From positions 2,849,258-2,913,257 of the forward strand of contig CP099863.1 in assembly GCA_024134725.1 (NCBI GenBank): a stretch of DNA of 64,000 bases. The letters are read 5' to 3'. Source of the DNA: Bacillus sp. 1780r2a1. Lineage in GTDB: Bacteria > Bacillota > Bacilli > Bacillales > Bacillaceae_H. The notes beneath the pieces are model-generated. The model saw only the letters and a program-made list of their open reading frames with translations. It was not told where the DNA came from and did not search any database. The translations under genes were made by a program, and so were the position numbers. Shown piece by piece: positions 25,243 to 33,208 of the stretch. The stretch's first letter is position 1. The number at the start of each line of letters is the position of its first letter.

Positions 25243-26190
25243 TTATTTTACAAGAAGCTTTTCAACTTCTTGAATTGTAGGTAATGCTGTCATCGCACCT
25301 TTTGTTGAAGCTGCTAATCCTCCAGAAACACTTGCAAAGCGTCCAAAAGAAGTAAGTTCTTCTTCCGTTAAGTTTGAAAGCTGACCATTATATTGATTAA
25401 TAGAATAAAGCATCCCAGACACAAAGGCATCTCCTGCCCCTGTTGTATCAACAGCATTTACTTTCATAGCAGAAATAGTTACTTTTGCTTTAGAAGATAC
25501 AGCAAGGCTGCCGTCTGCTCCTAATGTAATAATTAAAAGCGGGATAGCATAATGGCTTAGCACTTCTAATCCTTCTTCAATCGTTTCTTTTCCAGTAATA
25601 AAAGTAAGTTCTTCCTCTGAAAGCTTTACAATATCTGCCTTTGGAAGCATCTCCACAATTGTTCGTTTCAATTTTTCTTCATCTTTCCACAACGTTAAAC
25701 GAACATTAGGATCGAATGACACAAGAACATCATTCTTCTTCGCCAGTTCTACAGCTTTCAAAGTAGCAGAGCGTGAAGGTTCACTAATCATTGAAATTGT
25801 TCCAAAGTGAAGAATTCGATGTTCTTTAAATAGCTCTTCGTCAATTTCTGCTTCGTGTAAAAACCGATCTGCACTTGGGTCAATGTAAAAATTAAAGCTG
25901 CGGTCACCGTCTTTATCTAACGTAACGAAAACCGCTCCCGTACGTGCTTCATCCGTAAGCTGCATATTTGTTGTATCAACGCCGTATTCGTCAAGCGTAT
26001 CTTTTAGAAAATGACCCAATACATCATTTCCAACTTTTCCAAGGAATGTAGATTTCAACCCTAACCTTGACACTCCTACCGCCACGTTGGCAGGCGCACC
26101 TCCTGGGCTTTTTTGATATGTAAGATTCGTATGATCTAATGGAATAAAATCAATTAATGCCTCTCCTAATGAAATAACACCATTTTTCAT
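25243..26190 (-). CDS. fructokinase, PfkB family
   Basis: 315 residues with the two PfkB signatures: the N-terminal GGAPANVAVGVSRLG (about 30-44) and the C-terminal DTTGAGDAFVSGML (about 248-261), whose Asp is the catalytic base. Length and the start (MKNGVISLGEALIDFIP) fit ScrK/fructokinases that phosphorylate fructose released from sucrose 6-phosphate. Its position directly after a sucrose-type EIIBC gene supports this. Glucosamine or ribose kinases share the fold but are less likely here. An intergenic hairpin (26224-26269) separates it from the EIIBC gene. Confidence 0.88.
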   Translation of the reverse strand: MKNGVISLGEALIDFIPLDHTNLTYQKSPGGAPANVAVGVSRLGLKSTFLGKVGNDVLGHFLKDTLDEYGVDTTNMQLTDEARTGAVFVTLDKDGDRSFNFYIDPSADRFLHEAEIDEELFKEHRILHFGTISMISEPSRSATLKAVELAKKNDVLVSFDPNVRLTLWKDEEKLKRTIVEMLPKADIVKLSEEELTFITGKETIEEGLEVLSHYAIPLLIITLGADGSLAVSSKAKVTISAMKVNAVDTTGAGDAFVSGMLYSINQYNGQLSNLTEEELTSFGRFASVSGGLAASTKGAMTALPTIQEVEKLLVK

Positions 26191-26223
26191 TTTTCTCCCT
26201 CTCTTTCCTTATGATACAAATGA

Positions 26224-26269
26224 AGAAAAGTGGAGTAAAATGAACCTTTGTTTTACTCCTACTTTTCTT
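26224..26269 (-). promoter_or_regulatory. intercistronic hairpin between EIIBC and fructokinase genes
   Basis: AGAAAAGT-A-GGAGTAAAA pairs with TTTTACTCCACTTTTCT over about 16 bp with one bulge on the leftward transcript. No T run follows directly, so an mRNA-stability or processing role is more likely than termination. Confidence 0.5.
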
Positions 26270-26278
26270 TCATTTTCT

Positions 26279-27664
26279 TTATTCCTCTTCTAATTTCATA
26301 AACCACGTAACAATAAACGCTACCCCTACTGAAATGACCATTCCAATAATATAGTTAATTAAATTACTCATTCCTAGCGGAGCTGCAATAGCCATCATTG
26401 GGATACCTGTTAAACCGTATGCGTTTGCAACAACATTCGTTAGTACCACATATCCACCACCAGCAGCACCACCTATAGCTGCTGCAATAAATGGTTTACG
26501 TAACTTTAAGTTTACACCAAAAATAATTGGTTCAGTAATGCCAAGAAACGAAGAAACAGCGGCTGGAATTGCAATTTTCTTTGTTTTTGCATTCTTTGTT
26601 TTAAAATATACCGCCAAGCCGGCGCCACCCTGTGCAACATTAGCGCATGCCCATATTGGTAATAAGAAATTAACTCCGATATTAGGATTTGCCAGAAGGC
26701 CCGCTTCAATTGCATGAAAACTATGTTGTAGTCCTGTTAATACAATCGTAGAATACAAACCACCAAACACAATACCAGCAAATACACCGGCTACATCATA
26801 CATTGATTGTAAACCAATTGAAATCAAATCACCAATATATCTTCCAAATGGCCCAATAAATAACAGTGAGATAAATCCTGTAACAATAACCGTCAAAAAT
26901 GGTGTTACTAGTAAATCAATTGCATTTGGAACAACTTTACGCAAACCTTTTTCAATTTTGCTCATTACATAAATCGCAAGTAAAATCGGTACAACCGTAC
27001 CTTGATAGCCAATCAATGGGATACTCAATCCTAAGAAATCCATATATTCAGGCTTGGCATCTGCTAAGGTCCATGGGTTTAATAGCATTGGATGGGTTAA
27101 TATTCCACCCATTACGGCTCCTAAATATGGATTGGCTCCAAATTCCTTAGCAGCTGAAAACCCTATTAAGATTGGTAAGATGATAAATGCTGAGCTCGAA
27201 AACATGTCCAGTAAAATAAACAGTGAGCTATCTTCTGAAACCCACTTAAATGCTTTCATCATTCCAAGTAGACCCATTAATAAACCACTTGCTACAATGG
27301 CAGGAATGATTGGAACAAAAATATTTGAAAGCATACGAGCGAACCTTGCGAACGGATTCATCTTTTTCTTCATTTCTTCTTGATGATCTGCTGGCTTTTC
27401 TGCTTTTTGGTGCTCTACGCCTAGCTCTTTCATAAGTTCTGCATGTACTTTATTAACAAGTCCTGTGCCAAAAATAATTTGAAATTGTCCTGAATTAGAG
27501 AAAGCACCTTTAATATCGTCTATTTCATCCAAACCTTTTTGATCGATTTTGCTTTCGTCTCGAATAACTAAACGCAAGCGTGTCGCACAGTGCTGAGCAC
27601 TGACAACGTTTTCTTTTCCACCCAAAAGCGGAACAAGCTTTTTCGCAATTTCTTTCACATCCAT
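26279..27664 (-). CDS. PTS sucrose-type EIIBC transporter
   Basis: 461 residues. The N-terminal EIIB domain (1-80) has the phosphocysteine Cys26 in SAQHCATRLRLVI and the GAFSNSGQFQIIFGTG motif of the sucrose/beta-glucoside family. A linker (to about 105) leads into the EIIC domain, with about ten helices (about 110-460) and HSFHAIEAGLLANP and FLGITEPIIFGVNLKL as typical segments. There is no fused EIIA, which is provided by the separate gene at 28762. The sugar is phosphorylated during uptake. Sucrose is the best guess (SacP/ScrA-like) because of the fructokinase and sac-like RAT; trehalose is an alternative. Confidence 0.88.
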   Translation of the reverse strand: MDVKEIAKKLVPLLGGKENVVSAQHCATRLRLVIRDESKIDQKGLDEIDDIKGAFSNSGQFQIIFGTGLVNKVHAELMKELGVEHQKAEKPADHQEEMKKKMNPFARFARMLSNIFVPIIPAIVASGLLMGLLGMMKAFKWVSEDSSLFILLDMFSSSAFIILPILIGFSAAKEFGANPYLGAVMGGILTHPMLLNPWTLADAKPEYMDFLGLSIPLIGYQGTVVPILLAIYVMSKIEKGLRKVVPNAIDLLVTPFLTVIVTGFISLLFIGPFGRYIGDLISIGLQSMYDVAGVFAGIVFGGLYSTIVLTGLQHSFHAIEAGLLANPNIGVNFLLPIWACANVAQGGAGLAVYFKTKNAKTKKIAIPAAVSSFLGITEPIIFGVNLKLRKPFIAAAIGGAAGGGYVVLTNVVANAYGLTGIPMMAIAAPLGMSNLINYIIGMVISVGVAFIVTWFMKLEEE

Positions 27665-27736
27665 GCGAATTCCCCCTTTATTTATTGTTTTTACTATAGT
27701 TTCTGCGACTTAACTAGCCTCATGCACGATGACAAC

Positions 27737-27836
27737 AAAAAAAGACCTAAAACGCGCATTCAAATACATATGCACAACCGCAGTGCATACATCTTTTACG
27801 CATTTTAGGTCTTGCCTGCTTAACCAGTCACAATCC
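27737..27836 (-). promoter_or_regulatory. RAT antiterminator site overlapping a terminator
   Basis: The leftward RNA at 27836-27807 begins GGATTGTGACTGG, then AAGCAGGCAAGACCT. This is the ribonucleic antiterminator sequence recognised by SacT/SacY/LicT-type proteins. Its last seven bases are the first arm (AAGACCTAAAA) of a long terminator whose second arm TTTTAGGTCTTTTTTT lies at 27750-27737. Binding of the antiterminator stabilises RAT and lets transcription continue into the EIIBC gene. Confidence 0.93.
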
Positions 27837-27847
27837 CGCTTATTCAA

Positions 27848-27889
27848 TTAATACGCTTTCATTGTATCTATTTCGACATTGTTCGTCAA
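27848..27889 (-). promoter_or_regulatory. promoter of the EIIBC-fructokinase unit with candidate cre site
   Basis: TTGACG (27889-27884), 17 bases, TACAAT (27866-27861). Overlapping the start region is ATGAAAGCGTATTAA (27862-27848), which fits the CcpA cre consensus with one mismatch. The promoter lies between the antiterminator gene and the RAT, so inducible transcription starts here. Confidence 0.7.
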
Positions 27890-27896
27890 GACTTTT

Positions 27897-28724
27897 TTAG
27901 GGTCTTTGGCCAATTCTTTCAATATGGAGCGTAATATAGCCAAGTTCAGAAGGTGGAAAATTTATATCATATTCAGCTTTTAGAAATGCTCCAATTTTTA
28001 AAGCACATGTGTAAGCACGCTTGTACTTAGTTTGCAGCATGTTCAGCATTTCTTCATCCATTGAATGAAAAGGCTCATCTTCAGCAATTCGATTTAGCGC
28101 AAAGCGCAAATGAGTGAGTAATCGCTGGTAGGAAATGCTCTCTTCATCAATTTTGAGCTCAAGTTCTTCTTTAATAATCTCAATCATTTCGTTAATGATT
28201 GTTGTATTCATCATTACCTGTTCCATATTGGATGTATGCAGTTTAGCTGTATGAATATGAAGAGCGATATAGCCCGCTTCATCAATTGGCATTTGAACTT
28301 TTAAACGTTTGGAAACTTGTTCAATCGCCCACACACCAATATCATATTCTGGACGATACAGTGCTTTAATTTCATGTAACAGTTTATTTTGAATGACAAT
28401 TCCTCGAGATAACCTTTCAATTGCGAATGATAAGTGATCACTTAAAGCAATATGAACATGATCACTAAGCGTAACGCCTAGTTGCTGTTCTGCATATGAA
28501 ATAATTTCTTCTGCTACTTGAATATGCTCTTCAGGTAAGCTTTTTAATATTTCCTGAAATTTTTCATTTTCTTCTTTCATCACAAAAACTTTTTCAACTT
28601 TGGCTTTATTTAAAATATCATTTTTACTTTTTTGAAAGGCAATTCCCGGCCCCATTACAATCTTTTCAATTTTCCCTTCTTTTACAACAGCTGCATTGTT
28701 GTTTAGTACTTTAAATATTTTCAA
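27897..28724 (-). CDS. transcription antiterminator, BglG/SacT family
   Basis: 275 residues. The N-terminal RNA-binding CAT domain (1-55; [26 protein letters not shown]) is followed by PRD1 (about 65-170) and PRD2 (about 172-275). The PRD histidines are present: [11 protein letters not shown] and YIALHIHTA in PRD1, [11 protein letters not shown] and YITLHIERI in PRD2. These are phosphorylated by the PTS (EIIBC as inhibitor, HPr as activator). It acts on the RAT located immediately downstream. Being encoded before the terminator, it is made before induction. The last residues precede the EIIBC promoter. It lies 37 bases after the EIIA gene. Confidence 0.93.
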   Translation of the reverse strand: MKIFKVLNNNAAVVKEGKIEKIVMGPGIAFQKSKNDILNKAKVEKVFVMKEENEKFQEILKSLPEEHIQVAEEIISYAEQQLGVTLSDHVHIALSDHLSFAIERLSRGIVIQNKLLHEIKALYRPEYDIGVWAIEQVSKRLKVQMPIDEAGYIALHIHTAKLHTSNMEQVMMNTTIINEMIEIIKEELELKIDEESISYQRLLTHLRFALNRIAEDEPFHSMDEEMLNMLQTKYKRAYTCALKIGAFLKAEYDINFPPSELGYITLHIERIGQRP

Positions 28725-28761
28725 CCGGTTATTCCTCCTCAGCAGGAAGAAGGTGACAAAT

Positions 28762-29259
28762 TTATTTCATTGTCACTTTCGCACATTGAGTTTGTCCTTT
28801 TTGAACATCGCCACTTGCTACAATTTCAAATGAATCTGCTGCATCGCTATTTGTAATGACAACAGGCGTAATTATGCTTTTCGCTTTTTCTGTTACTAAT
28901 GGTAAATCAAAAGTAATAAGAGGTGTACCTACTTCTACTTTATCGCCTGCTTGAATATGCGCTTCAAAGCCTTCCCCTTCCATTGCTACTGTTTCCAGTC
29001 CAATATGTATAAGTACTTCTGTACCTGCTTCTGTTTTTAATCCAACAGCATGCTTCGTGTGGAATAATTGAACTACTTCTCCTGCCACTGGAGATACTAC
29101 TTGTCCATCCGTTGGTTCAATAGCAAATCCATCGCCCATCATTTTTTGAGAAAACACCGGGTCTGGAACCTGCTCTAATGGAAGAATTTTCCCAGTCATT
29201 GGTGCTGTTACTACTGTTTCTTTAGATTTTGTCTTACCGCCAAAAAGTTTTTTAAACAT
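28762..29259 (-). CDS. PTS EIIA component, glucose (Crr) type
   Basis: 165 residues from ATG 29259, eight bases after AAAGGAAAGG; a GTG at 29268 overlaps the site. This is a single EIIA-Glc domain. The two active-site histidines are in [11 protein letters not shown] and [15 protein letters not shown], with the phosphorylated one in [24 protein letters not shown] is the family fingerprint. The soluble protein would carry phosphate from HPr to the EIIBC encoded downstream. It is the first gene of the leftward PTS cluster. A separate EIIA upstream of the antiterminator is an uncommon order. Confidence 0.92.
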   Translation of the reverse strand: MFKKLFGGKTKSKETVVTAPMTGKILPLEQVPDPVFSQKMMGDGFAIEPTDGQVVSPVAGEVVQLFHTKHAVGLKTEAGTEVLIHIGLETVAMEGEGFEAHIQAGDKVEVGTPLITFDLPLVTEKAKSIITPVVITNSDAADSFEIVASGDVQKGQTQCAKVTMK

Positions 29260-29498
29260 GTCAATCACCTTTCCTTTATCATTTTATTGGTAGCATACCC
29301 CTTTATTAACTTTGAAAAACGCAACTTTATTAAGAAGAACCTTCTTCCTATGTCCCCAAAATCTGTATATAAGACTCCCCTTATTACATTAGGATATTGA
29401 GATAAATATGTTCATTATTTAAACATGCCTACGATATATTGTAAATAAAAAAGTTCTTCAACTGGAATAATATTGAATTTAATTTAACTTACTGAAAT

Positions 29499-29533
29499 AA
29501 AAAAAGAGTAGGATAGTTACCATACTCTTTTTT
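29499..29533 (-). terminator. azoreductase terminator
   Basis: AAAAGAGTATGG and CCTACTCTTTTTTT pair on the leftward strand with one bulged base. Confidence 0.7.
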
Positions 29534-29542
29534 CACTGCTTA

Positions 29543-30169
29543 TTAAAATGTCTTCGCCACGTTTTTTGCTTTTTCTATTGCATTAGTTAAAATTTGATCT
29601 GCTTCTGCTGGTGTATAAGCCATACCTTCTGCAACAACTAAATCAACATCTTGAATGCCAATAAAGCTCATAACAGTGCGGAAGTATTTCTGTGTAAATT
29701 CAAGTTCTGCAGCCGGGCCTTCGCTATAAATGCCACCGCGTGCTTCTAATAGGGCTACTTTCTTTCCAGTAGCTAATCCAACAGGTCCGCTTTCAGTGTA
29801 CTTGAACGTTTTTCCCGCAATTAGAATGTTATCAATGTATGCTTTCATAAGTGGTGGGAAGCTTAAATTCCACATCGGTGCTGAAAAAATTACTTTATCA
29901 GCTTGTAAGAACTGCTCTAATAGTGCTCCCATACGCTCAACTTTTACTGCTTCATCTGCTGTTAGTTCTTGATTTGCTCCTGCTTTCCCCCAAGCGCTTA
30001 ACACATCAGAATCAATTAAAGGAACGCCTTCTTTATAAAGATCGACTGTTGTTACTGTATCACTTGGATTCACTGTTTGATACTCATCTAAAAATGCTTT
30101 AGCCAATCTTGTTGAGAAGGCAGCTTCATCAACTTGTGGATTTACTTTTACATACAATACGTTTGCCAT
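29543..30169 (-). CDS. azoR: FMN-dependent NADH-azoreductase
   Basis: 208 residues from ATG 30169, eight bases after CAGGAGATG; an in-frame ATG nine bases upstream overlaps the site. The flavodoxin-like fold has PMWNLSFPPLMKAYIDNIL (the FMN-binding loop) and ALLEARGGIYSEGP, both characteristic of AzoR. The enzyme reduces quinones and azo dyes by two electrons with NADH. In B. subtilis the counterpart AzoR2 protects against quinone stress and is repressed by MhqR. Two matching operators lie upstream. Single gene. Confidence 0.92.
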   Translation of the reverse strand: MANVLYVKVNPQVDEAAFSTRLAKAFLDEYQTVNPSDTVTTVDLYKEGVPLIDSDVLSAWGKAGANQELTADEAVKVERMGALLEQFLQADKVIFSAPMWNLSFPPLMKAYIDNILIAGKTFKYTESGPVGLATGKKVALLEARGGIYSEGPAAELEFTQKYFRTVMSFIGIQDVDLVVAEGMAYTPAEADQILTNAIEKAKNVAKTF

Positions 30170-30201
30170 AGTTCTCATCTCCTGTTTACCTTTAAATGAT
30201 T

Positions 30202-30251
30202 TATCTTTATTTCGAGATTTTTGATTGATTAATTATCTCGGATTCAAGATA
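30202..30251. promoter_or_regulatory. two MhqR-like operators upstream of azoR
   Basis: TATCTCGGATTCAAGATA (30234-30251) differs at two of 18 positions from the MhqR operator TATCTCGAATTCGAGATA as I recall it. A second, weaker copy, ATCTTTATTTCGAGAT, lies at 30203-30218. Both are between the likely promoter and the azoR start. Confidence 0.6.
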
Positions 30252-30365
30252 TATTATATGATTCTATTTTCTAATCGTCAACCGTTTGAATAAGTTTTTT
30301 ATTTTATGTAATTACTGTTCTTATTCAAAGAGTAACAGAAGAATTTTCTTTATTGTCTACATAGT

Positions 30366-30402
30366 AAAGAAGAGCGTTACGAATGTAACGCTCTTCTTTT
30401 TA
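30366..30402 (-). terminator. terminator
   Basis: AAAGAAGAGCGTTAC and GTAACGCTCTTCTTT form a 15-bp stem at the end of the Pro/Gly-rich gene, with T runs on both sides. Confidence 0.88.
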
Positions 30403-30828
30403 ATAACACTGAAATTCATTCACTCGATCTAAGTCAATTCCAGCATATATCCAGTTAAATCCAGTCCAGCGATATCCTGCTACCGATTTACGACCAACAT
30501 ATGTTGGATAAAACCAATATGAACGCCCGCCTTTTGCCCAAATATAAGTATACTTATATAGACAACCTGCTATTGACCCAGGATCTACTGCATAAAGAGA
30601 TGGCCCTCCTGAAGAAGCTAATTGAGGTGTAAAAGCTGGCGGTGGACCTGTTGGTGGACCACTCTGGCCAGAAGATGGAGGAAACCCTGGTGCGCCCCCT
30701 TGGCCTGGTGGTGGTGGCGGTGGTGGTAAAAAACTCCCTCCCTGTCCTGGTGGTCTCGGTGGAAAACCTTGCCCTCCCTGTCCAGGAAATATAATTTGAA
30801 AGCGGGGATCATAATAATATCGATACAT
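30400..30828 (-). CDS. Pro/Gly/Gln-rich protein with Tyr/Trp-rich C-terminal domain, probably spore or surface associated
   Basis: 142 residues from ATG 30828, seven bases after AAAGGAG. The first 60 residues are low complexity: PGQGGQGFPPRPPGQGG, a run of seven prolines, and more PGQGG units. The C-terminal 65 residues form a compact aromatic domain with CLYKYTYIWAKGGRSYWFYP and GYRWTGFNWIYAGIDLD, and two Cys. There is no signal peptide. The composition resembles Bacillus spore-coat or crust proteins, but I recognise no named family. The domain looks like a small beta-structured, possibly self-associating module. Single gene with its own terminator. Confidence 0.75.
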   Translation of the reverse strand: MYRYYYDPRFQIIFPGQGGQGFPPRPPGQGGSFLPPPPPPPGQGGAPGFPPSSGQSGPPTGPPPAFTPQLASSGGPSLYAVDPGSIAGCLYKYTYIWAKGGRSYWFYPTYVGRKSVAGYRWTGFNWIYAGIDLDRVNEFQCY

Positions 30829-30900
30829 ATATATTCTCCTTTCCAATGTGCATGTAAATTACTATATGCTTCACTTTTTGAATAGGTGAATATCCACAAA

Positions 30901-31446
30901 CTAGGTTTTTCGAGTAGGGTCATATTGCGGCATGTAGCGCTCAATAAATTGATATACAAAAAAGATTAAAACAAAGATTGGGGTTAACACAAGAGGGTGT
31001 TGAATACAACGCTTAACAAAAACTGATTCAAACATAGGAATTTCTTTTAAAATTTTAAAAAGAGCCTGGCTGCTTCCTACTAGAGAGATTAGAATAAAGA
31101 TTGCCCATAAAAATTCACTGCTATATGACCAAAAGACGTGGATTGTATAAAAACTGAAACTAGCAATAGTACCGCTAACAACACTACCTATAATTGTTTT
31201 CACCGTGAAAGGAATTGCAATAAACCACCCTACCCCTATACCAGCACAAGCAGCGCAAACACTTGAGAACATAAGCGTTTCTTCCACCAATACAAACATC
31301 GTAAAAGCAGTTATAAAGCTTGTACTCATTGCTGTATATACGGCAGCTAAATTACCAGCTTTTGTTGATATATAACCATGGTGACACACGGTATAGTAAC
31401 AAGAACACCAAATAAATAAGCCTACAAGAACCACGCCCCAAACCAT
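30901..31446 (-). CDS. multi-pass membrane protein, unknown function
   Basis: 181 residues, about five membrane helices. Cysteine-rich for a membrane protein (CSCYYTVC near the N-terminus and CAACAGIG in helix 3). The C-terminal loop carries QPHL-like and FIERYMPQYDPTR segments. No family is recognised. It has an AAAGGAGG ribosome binding site before ATG 31446. It lies 73 bases upstream of the Pro/Gly-rich gene, and both may share a transcript. Confidence 0.7.
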   Translation of the reverse strand: MVWGVVLVGLFIWCSCYYTVCHHGYISTKAGNLAAVYTAMSTSFITAFTMFVLVEETLMFSSVCAACAGIGVGWFIAIPFTVKTIIGSVVSGTIASFSFYTIHVFWSYSSEFLWAIFILISLVGSSQALFKILKEIPMFESVFVKRCIQHPLVLTPIFVLIFFVYQFIERYMPQYDPTRKT

Positions 31447-31650
31447 AAGCTAATCCTCCTTTTTCTCTATTATATAAGACGCTTTTTCACTCAATTTTCA
31501 TTTTTATCTATTAAATTTACTAGTAATTAGTAATTAATTAAATTATCTCTTTATATAGTAATCTCTATGATAAGGTTGCTAGATTTAGTCCTATCTACCT
31601 TAAAAATCTAGCAAAAAGGTGGAAAAGACAAAATGTTATCGTTTGACCTA

Positions 31651-31765
31651 TTTATATTGTAGAATGATTCATGTATAATAAGAGGCTGTATGATATTATC
31701 TTCATCGTAGTGAAGATATCTCCTGTGGTTGAGCACTAGTATGCCACAGTAAGAATATAATTAGA
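31651..31765 (+). promoter_or_regulatory. promoter and structured 5' leader of the RodA-like gene
   Basis: TTTATA (31651-31656), 17 bases, TATAAT (31674-31679). The leader then forms two hairpins: ATCTTCA-TCGTAG-TGAAGAT (31698-31717) and CTGTGG...CCACAG (31723-31749). The second is 30 bases before the ribosome binding site AGGTG. The rest of the gap 31447-31650 is AT-rich and shows nothing. Confidence 0.45.
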
Positions 31766-31788
31766 TTCGATATTGACAGGTGAATAAT

Positions 31789-32955
31789 ATGGGTGAAAAT
31801 CAACGAAATGTTAGTAGATTTGACTGGAATTTAGCTTTTCTTCTCTTTCTTTTTTTCTGCGTAAGTATTACTGCTATTAATAGTGCACAAACTATTGGAC
31901 AATATGATTCAAACTTTGTTATTAAACAAGTTGCTTTCTACGTAATTGGAACAGTGATTATTGCATTTGTAATGCGACTAGATTCTGATCAATTACAAAA
32001 ACTCTCTTGGGTCTTCTATGGTTTTGGAAACTTCCTTCTAATTTTCTTGATTATTGCACCGAGCAGTATTGCTCGAGAAATTAACGGTGCAAAAAGTTGG
32101 TTTACACTACCTGGCTTTTCATTTCAACCTTCTGAGTTTGTAAAAGTTTTTTTGATTATTGTATTAAGTAACATTATTGTCAAGCACAATGAAAAATATC
32201 GCATTCGCACGATACGTGAAGACCTTTTATTACTAGCCAAAATGGGTGCAACACTAGGATTCCCTTTACTGCTTGTGATGCAGCAACCGGATTTGGGAAC
32301 AGCACTTGTTTTATTAGCAATTTTTGTAGGTCTGGTCTTTGTATCAGGAGTAACCTGGAAACTAATTGTTCCAGCTTTTTTAGGGCTTGGTTCAATCGGT
32401 GCTGGCATTCTTGCACTAGTAATTTATGCTCCCGACTTCCTTGAAAAATACTTAGGTGTTAAGCAGTATCAGTTTGGTCGAATTTATGCATGGCTAGACC
32501 CGACGACTTACAGTACAGGTGAAGCATATCACTTAGTAAAATCACTGAATGCTATCGGTTCGGGTATGGTTAACGGAAAAGGTCCGGGAAATGGCGTTGT
32601 TTATATTCCAGAAAGTCAAACGGACTTTATCTTTGCTGTAATAGGTGAAGAGTTCGGTTTTATAGGAGGAAGTATCGTTATCAGCTTATTTTTCCTTCTT
32701 ATTTATTACTTAATTAAGCTTGGATTAGAAACAAAAAATGAATTTAACTCTTATTTATGCGTAGGTGTCATTACGATGATTACCTTCCACGTCTTCCAAA
32801 ATATTGGTATGACAATCCAAGTTTTGCCAATAACCGGTATTCCTCTACCATTTATTTCTTACGGAGGTAGCTCCTTAATGGGAAGTATGTTTGCCATTGG
32901 ATTAATGTTTGGAATATCTTGGCACCAAAAACGTTATATGTTTGGTACAGAGTAA
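31789..32955 (+). CDS. rodA: FtsW/RodA/SpoVE family peptidoglycan glycosyltransferase (RodA-like)
   Basis: 388 residues from ATG 31789, seven bases after AGGTG; a GTG at 31780 overlaps the site. About ten membrane helices. SEDS motifs are present: REINGAKSWF, FSFQPSEFVKVF, QQPDLGTALVLL (with the essential Asp), and PLPFISYGGSSLMGSM near the C-terminus. The family polymerises lipid II in elongation, division or spore-cortex synthesis. The sequence is closest in feel to RodA (GQYDSNFVIKQVAFY start), but an additional paralogue cannot be excluded. Single gene with promoter, structured leader and terminator. Confidence 0.85.
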   Translation: MGENQRNVSRFDWNLAFLLFLFFCVSITAINSAQTIGQYDSNFVIKQVAFYVIGTVIIAFVMRLDSDQLQKLSWVFYGFGNFLLIFLIIAPSSIAREINGAKSWFTLPGFSFQPSEFVKVFLIIVLSNIIVKHNEKYRIRTIREDLLLLAKMGATLGFPLLLVMQQPDLGTALVLLAIFVGLVFVSGVTWKLIVPAFLGLGSIGAGILALVIYAPDFLEKYLGVKQYQFGRIYAWLDPTTYSTGEAYHLVKSLNAIGSGMVNGKGPGNGVVYIPESQTDFIFAVIGEEFGFIGGSIVISLFFLLIYYLIKLGLETKNEFNSYLCVGVITMITFHVFQNIGMTIQVLPITGIPLPFISYGGSSLMGSMFAIGLMFGISWHQKRYMFGTE

Positions 32956-32957
32956 AA

Positions 32958-32988
32958 CAAAAAGAGCGGTATAGACTCCGCTCTTTTT
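32958..32988 (+). terminator. terminator of the rodA-like gene
   Basis: AAAAGAGCGG-TATAGACT-CCGCTCTTTTT followed by ATTTT. Confidence 0.88.
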
Positions 32989-33058
32989 ATTTTACTTAGA
33001 TTCTGCTAAGCTTATAAATAAAACCGCTTACATTTTTTAATTTTACGAGGTGATTATA

Positions 33059-33187
33059 ATGTTTGACTACCAATATCGTCGCAAAGCATATGATTTACTT
33101 CAAAAGAAACAACATAATTGTATAGTGGATTCGTCCTCGGTAACCTTGTCATTTTGGAAAAGCCTTCTCAATAAAATAAAGAGGTGA
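33059..33187 (+). CDS. 42-residue basic small protein, unknown
   Basis: A short frame from ATG 33059 with a strong GAGGTG ribosome binding site six bases upstream. The product is basic (FDYQYRRKAYDLLQKKQ start, KSLLNKIKR end), has one Cys and no membrane helix. Its stop codon lies inside a perfect palindromic terminator. No family is recognised. The good initiation site and terminator fit argue for a real gene; it could also be a regulatory small ORF. Confidence 0.5.
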   Translation: MFDYQYRRKAYDLLQKKQHNCIVDSSSVTLSFWKSLLNKIKR

Positions 33188-33201
33188 TTAATCACCTCTT
33201 T
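33178..33201. terminator. bidirectional terminator
   Basis: AAAGAGGTGATTAATCACCTCTTT is a perfect 24-base palindrome between the small protein gene and the convergent SulP gene. Confidence 0.8.
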
Positions 33202-33208
33202 ATGCTAT

